NCBI RefSeq assembly: GCF_001455965.1
Contig: NZ_LKKO01000020.1
Location: 1-64,000, forward strand
DNA length: 64,000 nucleotides
Source of the DNA: Methylobacterium sp. GXS13
GTDB taxonomy: Bacteria; Pseudomonadota; Alphaproteobacteria; Rhizobiales; Beijerinckiaceae
Direction of reading: 5' to 3'
The notes beneath the pieces were generated by a model. That model was not told the origin of the DNA and did no database searches. It saw only the letters and a list, made by a program, of their open reading frames with translations. Positions 29,071 to 37,640 of this stretch are shown piece after piece (the stretch's first letter is position 1; each line of letters opens with the position of its first letter). The position numbers were made by a program, and so were the translations under genes.

Positions 29071-29176
29071 CTCCTCCCCCTTGTGGGGAGGAGTTGGAGG
29101 TGGGGTGGTTCAGACGGCCCTGTTACGCGCTCCTGCACCACCCCCACCCCTGACCCCTCCCCGCAAGGGGGAGGGG
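29071..29176. repeat. Intergenic inverted repeat, family B copy 1
   Basis: About 106 bases after the transporter stop. The left arm runs CTCCTCCCCCTTGTGGGG then AGGAGTTGGAGGTGGGGTGG. The right arm is its near complement, CCACCCCCACCCCTGACC then CCTCCCCGCAAGGGGGAG. It can fold into a long imperfect hairpin. A second copy lies at about 53.15-53.26 kb. Both copies are preceded by GCGCGACGC. Confidence 0.75.
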
Positions 29177-29247
29177 AAAAGCGCGGTGCTTCAAACGCTT
29201 GCTGCTGGAGCGATGTGTAAATCCGCCAGGCCTGAGGAGAAGGCGCG

Positions 29248-30222
29248 TCAGGGACCGAAGACCGGCCCGCCGTATCCGCTCTCCTTCGGCGAAACGTAAG
29301 CCGGGTCGTGTGCGAAGGGCAGGGGCCGTCCGTCCCGCAGGGCGTCCAGGATTTCTGTGAAGCCGGTTTGGCAGCGGAAGCCGAGCGCGGTCTCGGCGAG
29401 ACGCGAATCATAGACCCGCCCGATGCTGGCGGGCAGCGTCCAACCTCGCCGGGCGTAGAGTTCCGCGGCGTCGGGGAAGTGGCGCGCGATGACGGCGGTG
29501 GCGTCCTCCTTCAGGGTCCGGGCCTCGGCCCGGTCGAAGGGCGTCGGCGCGGACAGGATGAACAGGCCGAACCCGAGCGCGGGCGCCCGCATCAGCGCCG
29601 CGACATGCGCCTCGGCGGCGTCCTCGACGGTGAGACGCCGATTCAGAAACTCGTTGGCCTTGAGGTTTTCGCCGGACAGTTCGCGATGGGTGTCGTCCTC
29701 TTCCGGGAAGAAGCGGCTCGTGCGCAGGACCACGCAGGCCAGGCCGCGTTCGGCGGCGGTGAGGCGGCACAGGCCCTCGGCGGCGAGCTTGGTCACCCCG
29801 TAGATGTTGCGCGGCGCCAGCGGCCCGCTGGTCTCGTCCAGCCAGATCGCGGCATCGCCGGCCTCGTCGCGGATCACTTGGCTGATCATCAGCGAGGTCG
29901 TGGAGGTGAACACGAATCGGTCGTTCCCGGCCGCGACTGCCGCCTCCAGGAGGTTCAGCGTGCCCGTGACGTTGCAATCGACGAAGGCCTGAGCCGAGTA
30001 GCGCGCGATATCGGGTTTGTGCAGGGCACCGGCATGGATCACGGCCTCGCACCCGCGATCGAACGCTCGACTGACGATGCTCCGATCCGCCACGGAGCCG
30101 ATGAGATCGGTGTCGGGCCCCGGGGCCACGTCGAGGCCGGTCACGCGATGGCCGAGGGCCCGCAGGCGCGGGGCGAGGAACCGGCCGAGCCAGCCGGAGG
30201 AACCGGTGAGCAGGACGTGCAT
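29248..30222 (-). CDS. NAD-dependent epimerase/dehydratase (extended SDR)
   Basis: 324 residues. The cofactor motif MHVLLTGSSGWLGRFLAPRL is at the N-terminus. FVFTSTTSLM and NIYGVTKLAAEGLC provide the Thr/Ser and Tyr-x-x-x-Lys catalytic residues. It then follows the nucleotide-sugar epimerase fold through VVLRTSRFFPEEDD. Substrate binding residues are not diagnostic, so the sugar nucleotide is unknown. It is the gene nearest downstream of the pqqA pair but is separated from it by a strong terminator. Confidence 0.8.
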   Translation of the reverse strand: MHVLLTGSSGWLGRFLAPRLRALGHRVTGLDVAPGPDTDLIGSVADRSIVSRAFDRGCEAVIHAGALHKPDIARYSAQAFVDCNVTGTLNLLEAAVAAGNDRFVFTSTTSLMISQVIRDEAGDAAIWLDETSGPLAPRNIYGVTKLAAEGLCRLTAAERGLACVVLRTSRFFPEEDDTHRELSGENLKANEFLNRRLTVEDAAEAHVAALMRAPALGFGLFILSAPTPFDRAEARTLKEDATAVIARHFPDAAELYARRGWTLPASIGRVYDSRLAETALGFRCQTGFTEILDALRDGRPLPFAHDPAYVSPKESGYGGPVFGP

Positions 30223-30382
30223 GGCCCGACCTTAAAGGATCGGCGTCCCCGTTTCGGAGGGCGCCACGACTTCTCGGAGGATCCCGGACGGCGTCCGCTG
30301 CACGCGAGCGCCGAGGGATGAGGTCGGGGCGAGAAAATCTGAAGTGCCGCCGACGATCAAGATCGTGCAGCGGGACAACGCA

Positions 30383-30416
30383 CAAACAAAAAGCGCCGCT
30401 TCGGCTGAAGCGGCGC
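30383..30416 (-). terminator. Intrinsic terminator after the pqqA pair
   Basis: On the minus strand a perfect ten-base stem (GCGCCGCTTC / GAAGCGGCGC, 30407-30416 with 30393-30402) with a four-base loop is followed by TTTTTGTTTG. It begins 23 bases after the stop of the distal pqqA. This isolates the pqqA transcript from the epimerase gene. Confidence 0.85.
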
Positions 30417-30438
30417 CCATAAACGTCAGAGTGACGTC

Positions 30439-30528
30439 TTAGTTGAACGTGTCGATCTCAGCCGACTCATAGCTCGTAACTTCCATGCCGACGCAGATCT
30501 CGGACACGACGGGAGCGGACCAGGCCAT
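30439..30528 (-). CDS. pqqA: PqqA precursor peptide (distal copy)
   Basis: 29 residues: MAWSAPVVSEICVGMEV then TSYESAEIDTFN. The Glu16-x-x-x-Tyr20 pair (E-V-T-S-Y) is the pair that the radical SAM enzyme PqqE cross-links and from which PQQ is built. GGAG lies six bases before the ATG. It differs from the proximal copy by one residue (Val7 for Ile) and by its stop codon (TAA, not TGA). It is followed by a strong terminator; no pqqB, C, D or E is in the window. Confidence 0.93.
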   Translation of the reverse strand: MAWSAPVVSEICVGMEVTSYESAEIDTFN

Positions 30529-30606
30529 GATTTTCTCCAAGTGACGAATGGTTAATGATGAAGACCGTTATCCCCGGCTCGTCAACGACCCGGGAACTGG
30601 GCCGAC

Positions 30607-30696
30607 TCAGTTGAACGTGTCGATCTCAGCCGACTCGTAGCTCGTGACTTCCATGCCGACGCAGATCTCGGACACGATCGGGGCAGACCAAGCCAT
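30607..30696 (-). CDS. pqqA: PqqA precursor peptide (proximal copy)
   Basis: 29 residues with Ile7 in MAWSAPIVSEICVGMEV, otherwise identical to the distal copy. It carries the Glu-x3-Tyr pair used for pyrroloquinoline quinone synthesis. GAGGAG seven bases before the ATG is a near-perfect ribosome site. The two genes are 78 bases apart in the same direction and differ at about 8 of 90 positions, mostly synonymous, so both are under selection. The separation from the PQQ biosynthetic enzymes suggests a dosage role, supplying extra peptide substrate. Confidence 0.94.
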   Translation of the reverse strand: MAWSAPIVSEICVGMEVTSYESAEIDTFN

Positions 30697-30725
30697 GGCG
30701 TTTCTCCTCGTTGTTGCTGAGATCC

Positions 30726-30754
30726 ATATAGGCAATATCTTGGACGCAATACAA
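30726..30754 (-). promoter_or_regulatory. Candidate promoter of the pqqA pair
   Basis: On the minus strand TTGTAT (30754-30749) and CTATAT (30731-30726) are separated by 17 bases, about 30 bases before the proximal pqqA ATG. The region is strikingly AT-rich for this genome. An inverted repeat AAGTG-AGCACAA-CACTT at 30753-30769 overlaps the upstream edge and could be an operator. Confidence 0.4.
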
Positions 30755-31024
30755 GTGAGCACAACACTTATATTTCTCATAGGCGCCCGGCTATCTCGGC
30801 CGTGCGAGCGCCGCGGCGTCCCGGCCACAGCGCGTCGCGCGCGCGAAACCGGCTCGGGACGGGCATCGGTTTCGGCTTGACGGAATTTTCCCGTAGGGGC
30901 ACGAGGCAGCCGCGCGGGGCCGCCATCCGGGGACGCCGCGCTCCCTTTCAGCATCGACCAGCGAAGCGACGTGCCAGACCGATCGTGCCTGCCGTGCCCG
31001 GCGACGCGCCGTCATCCCGCCTGA

Positions 31025-31100
31025 GCCGCTGAGAGGCCCGGCCGCGGGGTGAGCGGCGTGGCTCACCGGTCGCGGCCCTGAGAGCCAGCAGACCGGCGGC
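31025..31100 (+). ncRNA. Structured leader upstream of mgtE (unassigned cis-regulatory RNA candidate)
   Basis: Outer pairs are GCCGC (31025-31029) with GCGGC (31096-31100). An internal loop carries the same 7-mer CTGAGAG on both sides (31029-31035 and 31078-31084). Inside is a long stem, GGCCGCG with CGCGGCC and GGTGAGC with GCTCACC, closed by a six-base loop (31055-31060). It ends 30 bases before the mgtE ATG. I do not recognise the M-box consensus in it. The facing GAGAG strands could form tandem G-A pairs. It may be a metal-responsive leader; this is inference. Confidence 0.4.
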
Positions 31101-31130
31101 GCGCCGTCTCGTAACCCGCGAGGCGAGGCC

Positions 31131-32501
31131 ATGAACGAGATCGCCCCCATCGACGCGCGTGTCGACCCGTCCGTGCTGGCCGCACGCCTGTCGGACGAGC
31201 GCGCGCCCGACATCGTCGAGGCGCTGAACGAGGAGGCCCCCGAGGTCGCCGCCGCGATCCTCCTCGGCCTGCCGATGGAGCGGGCGATCGAGGTGCTCGA
31301 CCAGCCGGAGCTCGACTGCGCCGCCGACATCATCGAGATGCTGCCGCGCGACCGGGTGGCCGGCTACCTGTCCGGCATGTCGGCCGACCGGGTCACGGAC
31401 GTGTTCCGGGAGATCGAGGAGCCCGGCCGGTCCGACCTGCGCGCCCGCCTCGATGCCGAGACCCGCGGCGCCGTTGACCGCCTCTCGGCCTACGGCGAGG
31501 AGACGGTCGGCTCGCTGATGACAACCGAGTTCGTCACCGTGCCGGGCACCTGGACGGTGGGCCAGACCCTGGAGCACATCCGCCACGTCGAGAAGACCCG
31601 CGAGACCATCTACGCGATCTTCGTGCTCGACCCGCGCACCCGGGCGCTCACCAAGGCGGTGCCCCTGCGCCGGCTGATCTCGGGTGACCCGAACGACAAC
31701 GTGCTCAGCGTCGCCCCCGGCCGGCGGCCGCTGGCCGTCTCGCCCACGGCGAGCCGCGAGGAGGCCGCCCGGCTGATCTCGAAATACGATCTGCTGGCGC
31801 TGCCGGTGGTCGACGCGGTCGGGCACGTGATCGGCATCGTCACGGTGGACGACATGATCGACGCCATGGTCGAGAAGCAGACGCAGGACGTGCAGCGCTT
31901 CGGCGGCATGGAGGCGTTGCCCGAGCCCTACATGGATATCGGCTTCTTCACGATGATCCGGAAGCGCGCCGGCTGGCTCTGCGCTTTGTTCCTCTCGGAG
32001 ATGCTCACCGCGTCCGCCATGCAGGGCTTCGAGGGCGAATTGGAGAAGGCGATCGTCCTGACCCTGTTCATCCCGCTGATCATGAGCTCGGGCGGCAATT
32101 CCGGCTCCCAGGCGACGTCGCTGCTGATCCGCGCGTTGGCCCTGCACCAGATCCGGCTCGGGGATTGGTGGCGAGTGGCCTTGCGCGAGCTGCCCACCGG
32201 AATCGTGCTGGGCAGCATCCTCGGGGTGATCGCGGTGATCCGGATCGTGGCCTGGCAGAAGCTCGGCCTCTACGATTACGGCGAGCACTGGCCGCTGGTC
32301 GCCGCTACAGTCGGCACGGCGCTGGTGGGCATCGTGATGTTCGGCTCCCTCACAGGTTCGATGCTGCCCTTCATCCTGCAACGGATCGGCTTCGACCCCG
32401 CCACCGCCTCGGCCCCATTCGTAGCGACCCTCGTCGATGTCACCGGGCTGGTGATCTATTTCTCCGTGGCGCTGCTGATCCTGCGGGGGACGCTGCTGTA
32501 G
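31131..32501 (+). CDS. mgtE: Magnesium transporter MgtE
   Basis: 456 residues. The cytoplasmic N domain is an all-helical repeat (DERAPDIVEALNEEAPEVAAAIL and so on). Two CBS domains follow (VGSLMTTEFVTVPGTWTVG and a later LPVVDAVGHVIGIVTVDDMID), joined by the plug helix to five membrane segments. The pore signature IPLIMSSGGNSGSQATSLLIRALA is intact. MgtE is a magnesium-gated channel for Mg2+ uptake in the inner membrane. A highly structured RNA leader precedes it. It is divergent from the pqqA pair. Confidence 0.95.
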   Translation: MNEIAPIDARVDPSVLAARLSDERAPDIVEALNEEAPEVAAAILLGLPMERAIEVLDQPELDCAADIIEMLPRDRVAGYLSGMSADRVTDVFREIEEPGRSDLRARLDAETRGAVDRLSAYGEETVGSLMTTEFVTVPGTWTVGQTLEHIRHVEKTRETIYAIFVLDPRTRALTKAVPLRRLISGDPNDNVLSVAPGRRPLAVSPTASREEAARLISKYDLLALPVVDAVGHVIGIVTVDDMIDAMVEKQTQDVQRFGGMEALPEPYMDIGFFTMIRKRAGWLCALFLSEMLTASAMQGFEGELEKAIVLTLFIPLIMSSGGNSGSQATSLLIRALALHQIRLGDWWRVALRELPTGIVLGSILGVIAVIRIVAWQKLGLYDYGEHWPLVAATVGTALVGIVMFGSLTGSMLPFILQRIGFDPATASAPFVATLVDVTGLVIYFSVALLILRGTLL

Positions 32502-32560
32502 AGCGGCGATTGCGGGTGCCTCCGGGCTCAAAATTGCGGGGCCGGCAGAATAAGCCGCCC

Positions 32561-32674
32561 TGTCATTCCGGGGCGCCGCAGGCGAACCCGGAATCCAGAG
32601 CCGCCAACGGAGCGAAGTTTTGAACTGACTGTGGTCCTGGATTCCGGGCTCCGCTTCGCGGCCCCGGAATGACA
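32561..32674. repeat. Intergenic inverted repeat, family A copy 1
   Basis: About 114 bases between the convergent mgtE and acyl-CoA ligase genes. Ends are TGTCATTCCGGGGC and GCCCCGGAATGACA, a perfect 14-base inverted repeat. Inner arms also pair (CGCCGCAGGCGAACCCGGAATCC against GGATTCCGGGCTCCGCTTCGCGG, imperfect). A second copy is at 45.14-45.24 kb. Confidence 0.8.
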
Positions 32675-32774
32675 CAGTGGATGTTTGCGTGCCGTGCGTA
32701 ACTTCACGCGTCCCAAAAATTCTAGATTTCGATAAGCAATCGCTCATCCTGCAAGGGACTTGGAGGATGCCAAC

Positions 32775-34316
32775 TCAACCCATAGCCTCAAACAGCCGCT
32801 TGCGCTGCACCTTGCCGTTGGCGGTCCGGGGCAGGGCGTCGAGAAAGCGGATCTCCCGCGGGCGCTTGTAGGCGGCGAGCCGGCTCTCGCACCAGGCGAT
32901 CAGCTCCGCCGCGTCTGGCTCGGCGCCGGGCTGGAGCACGACGAAGCCGCAGATGACCGAGACGTCGGCGCGCACCGGCAGCTCGGCCACACCAACCTCC
33001 GCCACGGACGGGTGGGCGGAGAGCACGACCTCGACCTCGTTCGGCGAGACCCGGTAGCCCATGGCCTTCATCAGGTCGTTGTTGCGGCCCTCGAACCAGA
33101 CGTAGCCGTCCGCATCGAACCGGGCGATGTCGCCGCCGACGAACCAGTCGCCGTGCATCACCTCGGCTTCCTCGTCGGGACGGTTCCAATAGCCGAGCAT
33201 CAACGCTGGTTCGGAGCGGTGGACCGCCAGGAGGCCGGTCTCACCGGCCGGCAGCGGCTCGGGCTCCCCCTCCACCGGCAGGATCGCAACGCGCCGGCCG
33301 GGCTGCGGCCGCCCCGGGGAGCCCGGCCGGCCCGGAATGGTCGGTCCGCTGGAGATGTAGGTGGAGATCTCGCTCATCCCGAGCGCCTCGTAGAGCGGCT
33401 TGCCGGTGGCGCGGGTCCAGGCCTCGAGCAGCTCCACAGACAGGGGCTCGCCGGCGGTGCAGCCGTGGCGCAGGCTCGACAGGTCGTGGCTTTCGAGGGC
33501 GCCGTACTTCAGGATCTGACGGTAGAGGGTCGGGACCGCGGCGAACAGGGTCGCGCGGTATTCCGCGATCAGGCGCGGCCAGACCGACGGGTCGCGGGGG
33601 CCGTTGTAGAGCACCGCCGTGGCGCCCACCGACCAGGGGTCGCTCAAGCCCACGCCCAGCGTGTAGGTCCAGTTCATGGTGCCGGCATGCAGCATCACAT
33701 CGGACTCGGTAAGCCCGATCCAGTGCGCGACCATCGGCCAACGGCCATAGGCGGCCCGGTGTGCATGCAGCACACCCTTGGGCCGGCTGGTGGTGCCGGA
33801 GGTGTAGATCAGCATCGCAGGGTCGTCGGCGGCGGTGTCGGCGTAATCCGGCAGCGGCGGGCCGGCCTTCAGGGCGGCGATGGCGGCGGCATTGAGCAAA
33901 AGCCGGGTGCCCAGGGCCTCCGGCGGGACCGTGCAGCCGCCGCCGGCCACGATCGCCGCCGCACCGGAATTCTCCATCAGGAACGCGGCCTCGCCCTCGG
34001 TCAGCTGCGGCGAGGACGGCAATGCCACCAAGCCCGCCGCCAGAGCGCCGAAATAGACCAGGACGTAATCGGCCTCGTTGCCCATCCGGATCATCACCCG
34101 GTCGCCGGGCGTCAGACCGAGCCCGAGAAAGCCCGCCGCGATGCTTCGGACCGCCCGGTCGACCGCGCTGAAGCTGAGGTAGCTGGCGGTACCGTCGCCG
34201 ACGAGGACCAGCGCGGTCTTATCGGGGCGCAGCCGTGCATTCTCGGCAAGGCAGTACCTGGCCGCGTTGAAGCGGGCCGGCGGTCGGCGATCATGGGGTC
34301 GGACGGCGTCGGGCAA
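32775..34316 (-). CDS. AMP-forming acyl-CoA synthetase/benzoate-CoA ligase-like
   Basis: 513 residues. The ANL motifs are complete: P-loop LIYTSGTTSRPKGVLHAH (about residues 168-185), MNWTYTLGVGL, LYEALGMSEISTYI, GDIARFDADGYVWFEGRNNDLMKAMGYRVSPNEVE (hinge and ribose-binding Asp) and the C-terminal catalytic Lys in PRTANGKVQRKRL. It activates a carboxylate to its acyl-CoA. The substrate is not determined by motif; a short or aromatic acid is plausible. It is alone on the minus strand, convergent with mgtE. Confidence 0.88.
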   Translation of the reverse strand: MPDAVRPHDRRPPARFNAARYCLAENARLRPDKTALVLVGDGTASYLSFSAVDRAVRSIAAGFLGLGLTPGDRVMIRMGNEADYVLVYFGALAAGLVALPSSPQLTEGEAAFLMENSGAAAIVAGGGCTVPPEALGTRLLLNAAAIAALKAGPPLPDYADTAADDPAMLIYTSGTTSRPKGVLHAHRAAYGRWPMVAHWIGLTESDVMLHAGTMNWTYTLGVGLSDPWSVGATAVLYNGPRDPSVWPRLIAEYRATLFAAVPTLYRQILKYGALESHDLSSLRHGCTAGEPLSVELLEAWTRATGKPLYEALGMSEISTYISSGPTIPGRPGSPGRPQPGRRVAILPVEGEPEPLPAGETGLLAVHRSEPALMLGYWNRPDEEAEVMHGDWFVGGDIARFDADGYVWFEGRNNDLMKAMGYRVSPNEVEVVLSAHPSVAEVGVAELPVRADVSVICGFVVLQPGAEPDAAELIAWCESRLAAYKRPREIRFLDALPRTANGKVQRKRLFEAMG

Positions 34317-34411
34317 AGGGCGTTCCCCGGGGCTCGGATTTTGCCCGGGTGTCCCGCATCGGCGCGCCGCCCGTCAACCGTGGGTGGGGACGAGCGCCGA
34401 TGCGACCACCG

Positions 34412-36634
34412 TTAGGTCCGGCGCTGGGCCTGGCCCTCCTGCTCCTCGAAGCCCTTGAGCACCTTGTCGAGGGTCATCGGGTATTCGCGGATTCGGATGC
34501 CCGTGGCGTTGTGGATCGCGTTGGCGAGCGCTGCCCCGGCGCCGCAGATGCCGAGCTCACCGAGGCCCTTGCTCTTCAAGGGATTCGATTTGTCGTCAAG
34601 CTCGGGCAGGAACACGGCCTCAATCTCGGGAACGTCGGCATGAACCGGGACGTGGTACTCAGCCATGTCGTGGTTGACGAAGAAGCTGTAGCGCGAATCG
34701 ACCACGGCATCCTCCATCAACGCCGCACCGATTCCGAAGGTCATGCCGCCGATCGCTTGGCTTCGCGCAGTCTTCGCATTGAGGATGCGACCGCCGGTGA
34801 AAACGCCCAACATTCTTCGAAGCCTGATCTCGCCGGTATCGGCGTCAACCCCGATTTCTGCGAAGTGTGCGCCGTAGGAGTACTGCGAGAATTTCTGCTT
34901 CATCTCCCCCGGCTTGATCTCACCGGACGCTTCCAGGCCGGTACCGGCCAGGTCTTGGAGTGATTCCGTTCGGTTTCCGGAGGTCACTGCGCCGTCCCGG
35001 AAGGTCGCGCCCTCCGGGTTGAGGTCGCCCGCCTTCAGCAGCGCCTGCCGAAGGTTGTCGCAAGCAACGTAAAGTGCCGAGCCCGACGAGCCGGCGCCGA
35101 ACGAGCCGCCCGAGCCCGCCGCGAACGGGAAATCCGTATCGCCCATCTCGACCCGCACCCGCTCAATTGGAAGGCCCAGCATCTCACCGGCGATCTGGGT
35201 CAGGATCGTGTAGGTCCCGGTGCCCGGATCGGTCATGGCCATGCGGACCACCAGAACCCCGTCCGAGCCGAGCCGGACCTTGGCGGAGGACGGCATCAGC
35301 GGGTTGAGCCGGGCGGCCGCCGACATGCCCATGCCGACGAGCCAGTTGCCCTCGCGGCGGCTGCCCGCCGCCTGGCGCTTGTCCCAGCCGAACAGACGGG
35401 CACCCTCGCGCATGCAGGGTACGAGCTGGCGTGTGGAGAACGGCACCTTCTTTTCGGGATCCTCGGCCGGCTCGTTGCGCACCCGCAACTCGACGGGATC
35501 GATTTTGAGAAGCTCGGCCAACTCATCCATGGCGCATTCGAAGGCGAGCTGCCCCACGGCTTCGCCCGGTGCCCGCATAGAAGATGCGATCGGCATGTTC
35601 AGGTTGACGAGCCGGTGGCGCGTGACGCGGTTCTGCGCGGCGTAGAGCGAGCGGGTCACGTTGGCGGAGGTCTCGAAGAAGCCATCGCCCTCGGCCGTGT
35701 CGGACCAGGATTCATGGCTGATCGCTGACAGCTTTCCGTCCTTGTCGGCACCGAGTCGAATTCGCTGGACCGTATCGGTGCGGTGGGTTGCGACGTGAAA
35801 CTCCTGCTGGCGCGTCAGGGCCACTTTCACCGGCCGCTGGATCACCTTGGAGGCCAGGATTGCCAGCGTCGCCTCAGGCTGGACCTGCAATTTCGCCCCG
35901 AACCCGCCGCCAATATACGGACTGACGATCCGAACCTTCTCAGGTGCCAGCTTGAGCACAGACCCCAGCGCCTTCTGGCCCCGGTTCGGCATCTGGTTCG
36001 CAGTGTACAGCACCACGCCGTCCCCCTCCCAGGAGGCAATGGTGGCGTGCGGCTCCATCTGGGCGTGGATCTGGGGCGGGGTCGTGTATTCGACGTCGAG
36101 CTTCACCGGAGCCGCAGCGAAAGCCGCATCGAAGTCGCCGAGCTTGGAATCCGGCGGCGAGTTCATCGGCTTCGGCTCGTAGGCCGCCGCCATGTTGTCC
36201 TTGAGCAGCGCCTTCGGCTTGGCTGTCTTGTAGCTCACCTTGATCAACATCGCGGCGGCCCGGGCCTGTTCGAAGGTCTCGGCGACCACGAACGCGACAG
36301 GCTGCCCAAAGAACTTGACCTCGGTGCCCTGGAGCTGCGGCCAGACTTGTTCCTTCTTTTCACCCTGCTCAGGGACGTTCTCGTGAGTCAGGACCAGGAT
36401 CGTCCCGGGGGCGCGGCGAGCGGCCTCCGCGTCGATTGACTGGATCGTACCAGCCGCGATGGCGGCCGGCACGATGAACCCATAGGCCGGGTTCTTGAGA
36501 GCCTTGGTCTCGTAAGCGTAGGGCGCGTGCCCAGTGACCTTCAGGGGGCCGTCGACCCGGTCCAGCGGCTTGCCGACGAGACCATCCGGACGGTCGTCGA
36601 GGGGCGTCCGGCCGATCGGTTGGTTCATCTCCAT
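34412..36634 (-). CDS. paoC: Aldehyde oxidoreductase molybdenum-binding subunit (PaoC-like)
   Basis: 740 residues, the size of the large subunit of periplasmic PaoABC-type enzymes. VGKPLDRVDGPLKVTGHAPYAYE is the N-terminal signature. GGGFGAKL (about residue 265), SSMRAPGEAVGQLAFE and the catalytic GLGELGICGAGAALANAI near residue 700, with the essential Glu of G-L-G-E, bind the molybdenum cofactor. The family oxidises aldehydes to acids. It is the last gene of the paoABC operon, 21 bases after paoB, with AAGGA before ATG 36634. MCD cofactor maturation factors (PaoD-like) are not seen here. Confidence 0.92.
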   Translation of the reverse strand: MEMNQPIGRTPLDDRPDGLVGKPLDRVDGPLKVTGHAPYAYETKALKNPAYGFIVPAAIAAGTIQSIDAEAARRAPGTILVLTHENVPEQGEKKEQVWPQLQGTEVKFFGQPVAFVVAETFEQARAAAMLIKVSYKTAKPKALLKDNMAAAYEPKPMNSPPDSKLGDFDAAFAAAPVKLDVEYTTPPQIHAQMEPHATIASWEGDGVVLYTANQMPNRGQKALGSVLKLAPEKVRIVSPYIGGGFGAKLQVQPEATLAILASKVIQRPVKVALTRQQEFHVATHRTDTVQRIRLGADKDGKLSAISHESWSDTAEGDGFFETSANVTRSLYAAQNRVTRHRLVNLNMPIASSMRAPGEAVGQLAFECAMDELAELLKIDPVELRVRNEPAEDPEKKVPFSTRQLVPCMREGARLFGWDKRQAAGSRREGNWLVGMGMSAAARLNPLMPSSAKVRLGSDGVLVVRMAMTDPGTGTYTILTQIAGEMLGLPIERVRVEMGDTDFPFAAGSGGSFGAGSSGSALYVACDNLRQALLKAGDLNPEGATFRDGAVTSGNRTESLQDLAGTGLEASGEIKPGEMKQKFSQYSYGAHFAEIGVDADTGEIRLRRMLGVFTGGRILNAKTARSQAIGGMTFGIGAALMEDAVVDSRYSFFVNHDMAEYHVPVHADVPEIEAVFLPELDDKSNPLKSKGLGELGICGAGAALANAIHNATGIRIREYPMTLDKVLKGFEEQEGQAQRRT

Positions 36635-36655
36635 AGGATTGGTCCTTGCCGGATT

Positions 36656-37630
36656 TTACGCGCGGGTCGCCTGCGCCATGACGGCGCGCAGGGTCCGCCG
36701 CGTCAGCGGGATCTTGAAGTCGTTGGCGCCGTAGCCGCGGGCACCCTTCAGAGCGGCGTCGGCGGCGGCATCGGCGGAGCCGGTCCGCACCAGCGCCTCT
36801 TCGGCCTCGGCCACGCGCCAGGGCTTGTGCGCCAGGCCGCCGAAGGCGAGCCGCGCGGCGGTAGGCTTGCCGCCTTCGGCACCTGTGATGATTGCGGCCA
36901 CCGACACGGTCGCGAAGGCGTAGGAGGCCCGGTCGCGGACCTTGCGGTAGATGTGCTGGCCGGCCACGGGCTTCGGCAGCGTGACCGCGGTAATGATCTC
37001 GCCCTTGCGCAGGTCGGTCTCAATCTGCGGTGTGTCTCCCGGCAGCCGATGGAAATCGGCCATCGCGATGGTGCGGGTCTGCCCATTCGGATCGACAGTC
37101 TCGACCGTGGCGTCCAGGGCCCGCATCGCAACATTCATGTCGGACGGATTGGTGGCGATGCAGGCCTCGCTCGCGCCGAGCACCGCCATGATCCGGTTGA
37201 ACCCACCGATCGCCGAGCAGCCCGACCCGGGCTCACGTTTGTTGCAAGGCATTGCGGTATCGTAAAAATAATAGCAGCGCGTCCGCTGGAGCAGATTGCC
37301 AGCGGTCGTTGCTTTGTTGCGCAACTGCCCGGAGGCGCCGGCCAGCAGCGCCTTGGCTAAGACCGAGTAATCCTTGCGGACCCGCGGGTCGGCAGCAAGG
37401 TCGGAATTGCGCACCAGCGCGCCGATACGCAGACCGCCCTCCGGCGTCGACTCAACCTTGTCGAGAGGCAGCCGATTGACGTCGATCAGCGTCGCCGGGG
37501 TCTCGATCTGCAGCTTCATCAGGTCCAGTAGATTGGTTCCGCCGGCTATGAACTTTGCGTTCGGCTGCTCGGCCGCGAGCTTGGCCGCCTCCTGCACGGT
37601 GGCGGGACGCTCGTAGGTGAAAGCCTTCAT
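36656..37630 (-). CDS. paoB: Aldehyde oxidoreductase FAD-binding subunit (PaoB-like)
   Basis: 324 residues from ATG 37630. [19 protein letters not shown] and [15 protein letters not shown] are the FAD-binding N-terminal motifs, and [20 protein letters not shown] is the second FAD segment. The insert with four Cys (RCYYFYD-x4-C-x7-C, the last in [13 protein letters not shown]) corresponds to the additional [4Fe-4S] cluster that distinguishes PaoB from ordinary xanthine dehydrogenase flavin subunits. It passes electrons between the [2Fe-2S] subunit and the acceptor. It lies ten bases after paoA. Confidence 0.92.
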   Translation of the reverse strand: MKAFTYERPATVQEAAKLAAEQPNAKFIAGGTNLLDLMKLQIETPATLIDVNRLPLDKVESTPEGGLRIGALVRNSDLAADPRVRKDYSVLAKALLAGASGQLRNKATTAGNLLQRTRCYYFYDTAMPCNKREPGSGCSAIGGFNRIMAVLGASEACIATNPSDMNVAMRALDATVETVDPNGQTRTIAMADFHRLPGDTPQIETDLRKGEIITAVTLPKPVAGQHIYRKVRDRASYAFATVSVAAIITGAEGGKPTAARLAFGGLAHKPWRVAEAEEALVRTGSADAAADAALKGARGYGANDFKIPLTRRTLRAVMAQATRA

Positions 37631-37640
37631 GTCCGCCCCC

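Noticed and set aside
31025..31100. TPP riboswitch suggested by CTGAGAGG
   Set aside because: The second conserved TPP half (ACCTGAT..GGGTAA) is absent and the gene is mgtE, not a thiamin gene.
30948..32747. 599-codon frame antisense to mgtE
   Set aside because: His/Arg/Gln-rich composition typical of antisense frames; mgtE is unambiguous.
32760..34415. 551-codon plus-strand frame over the acyl-CoA ligase
   Set aside because: Antisense shadow with no domains; the ligase has complete ANL motifs.
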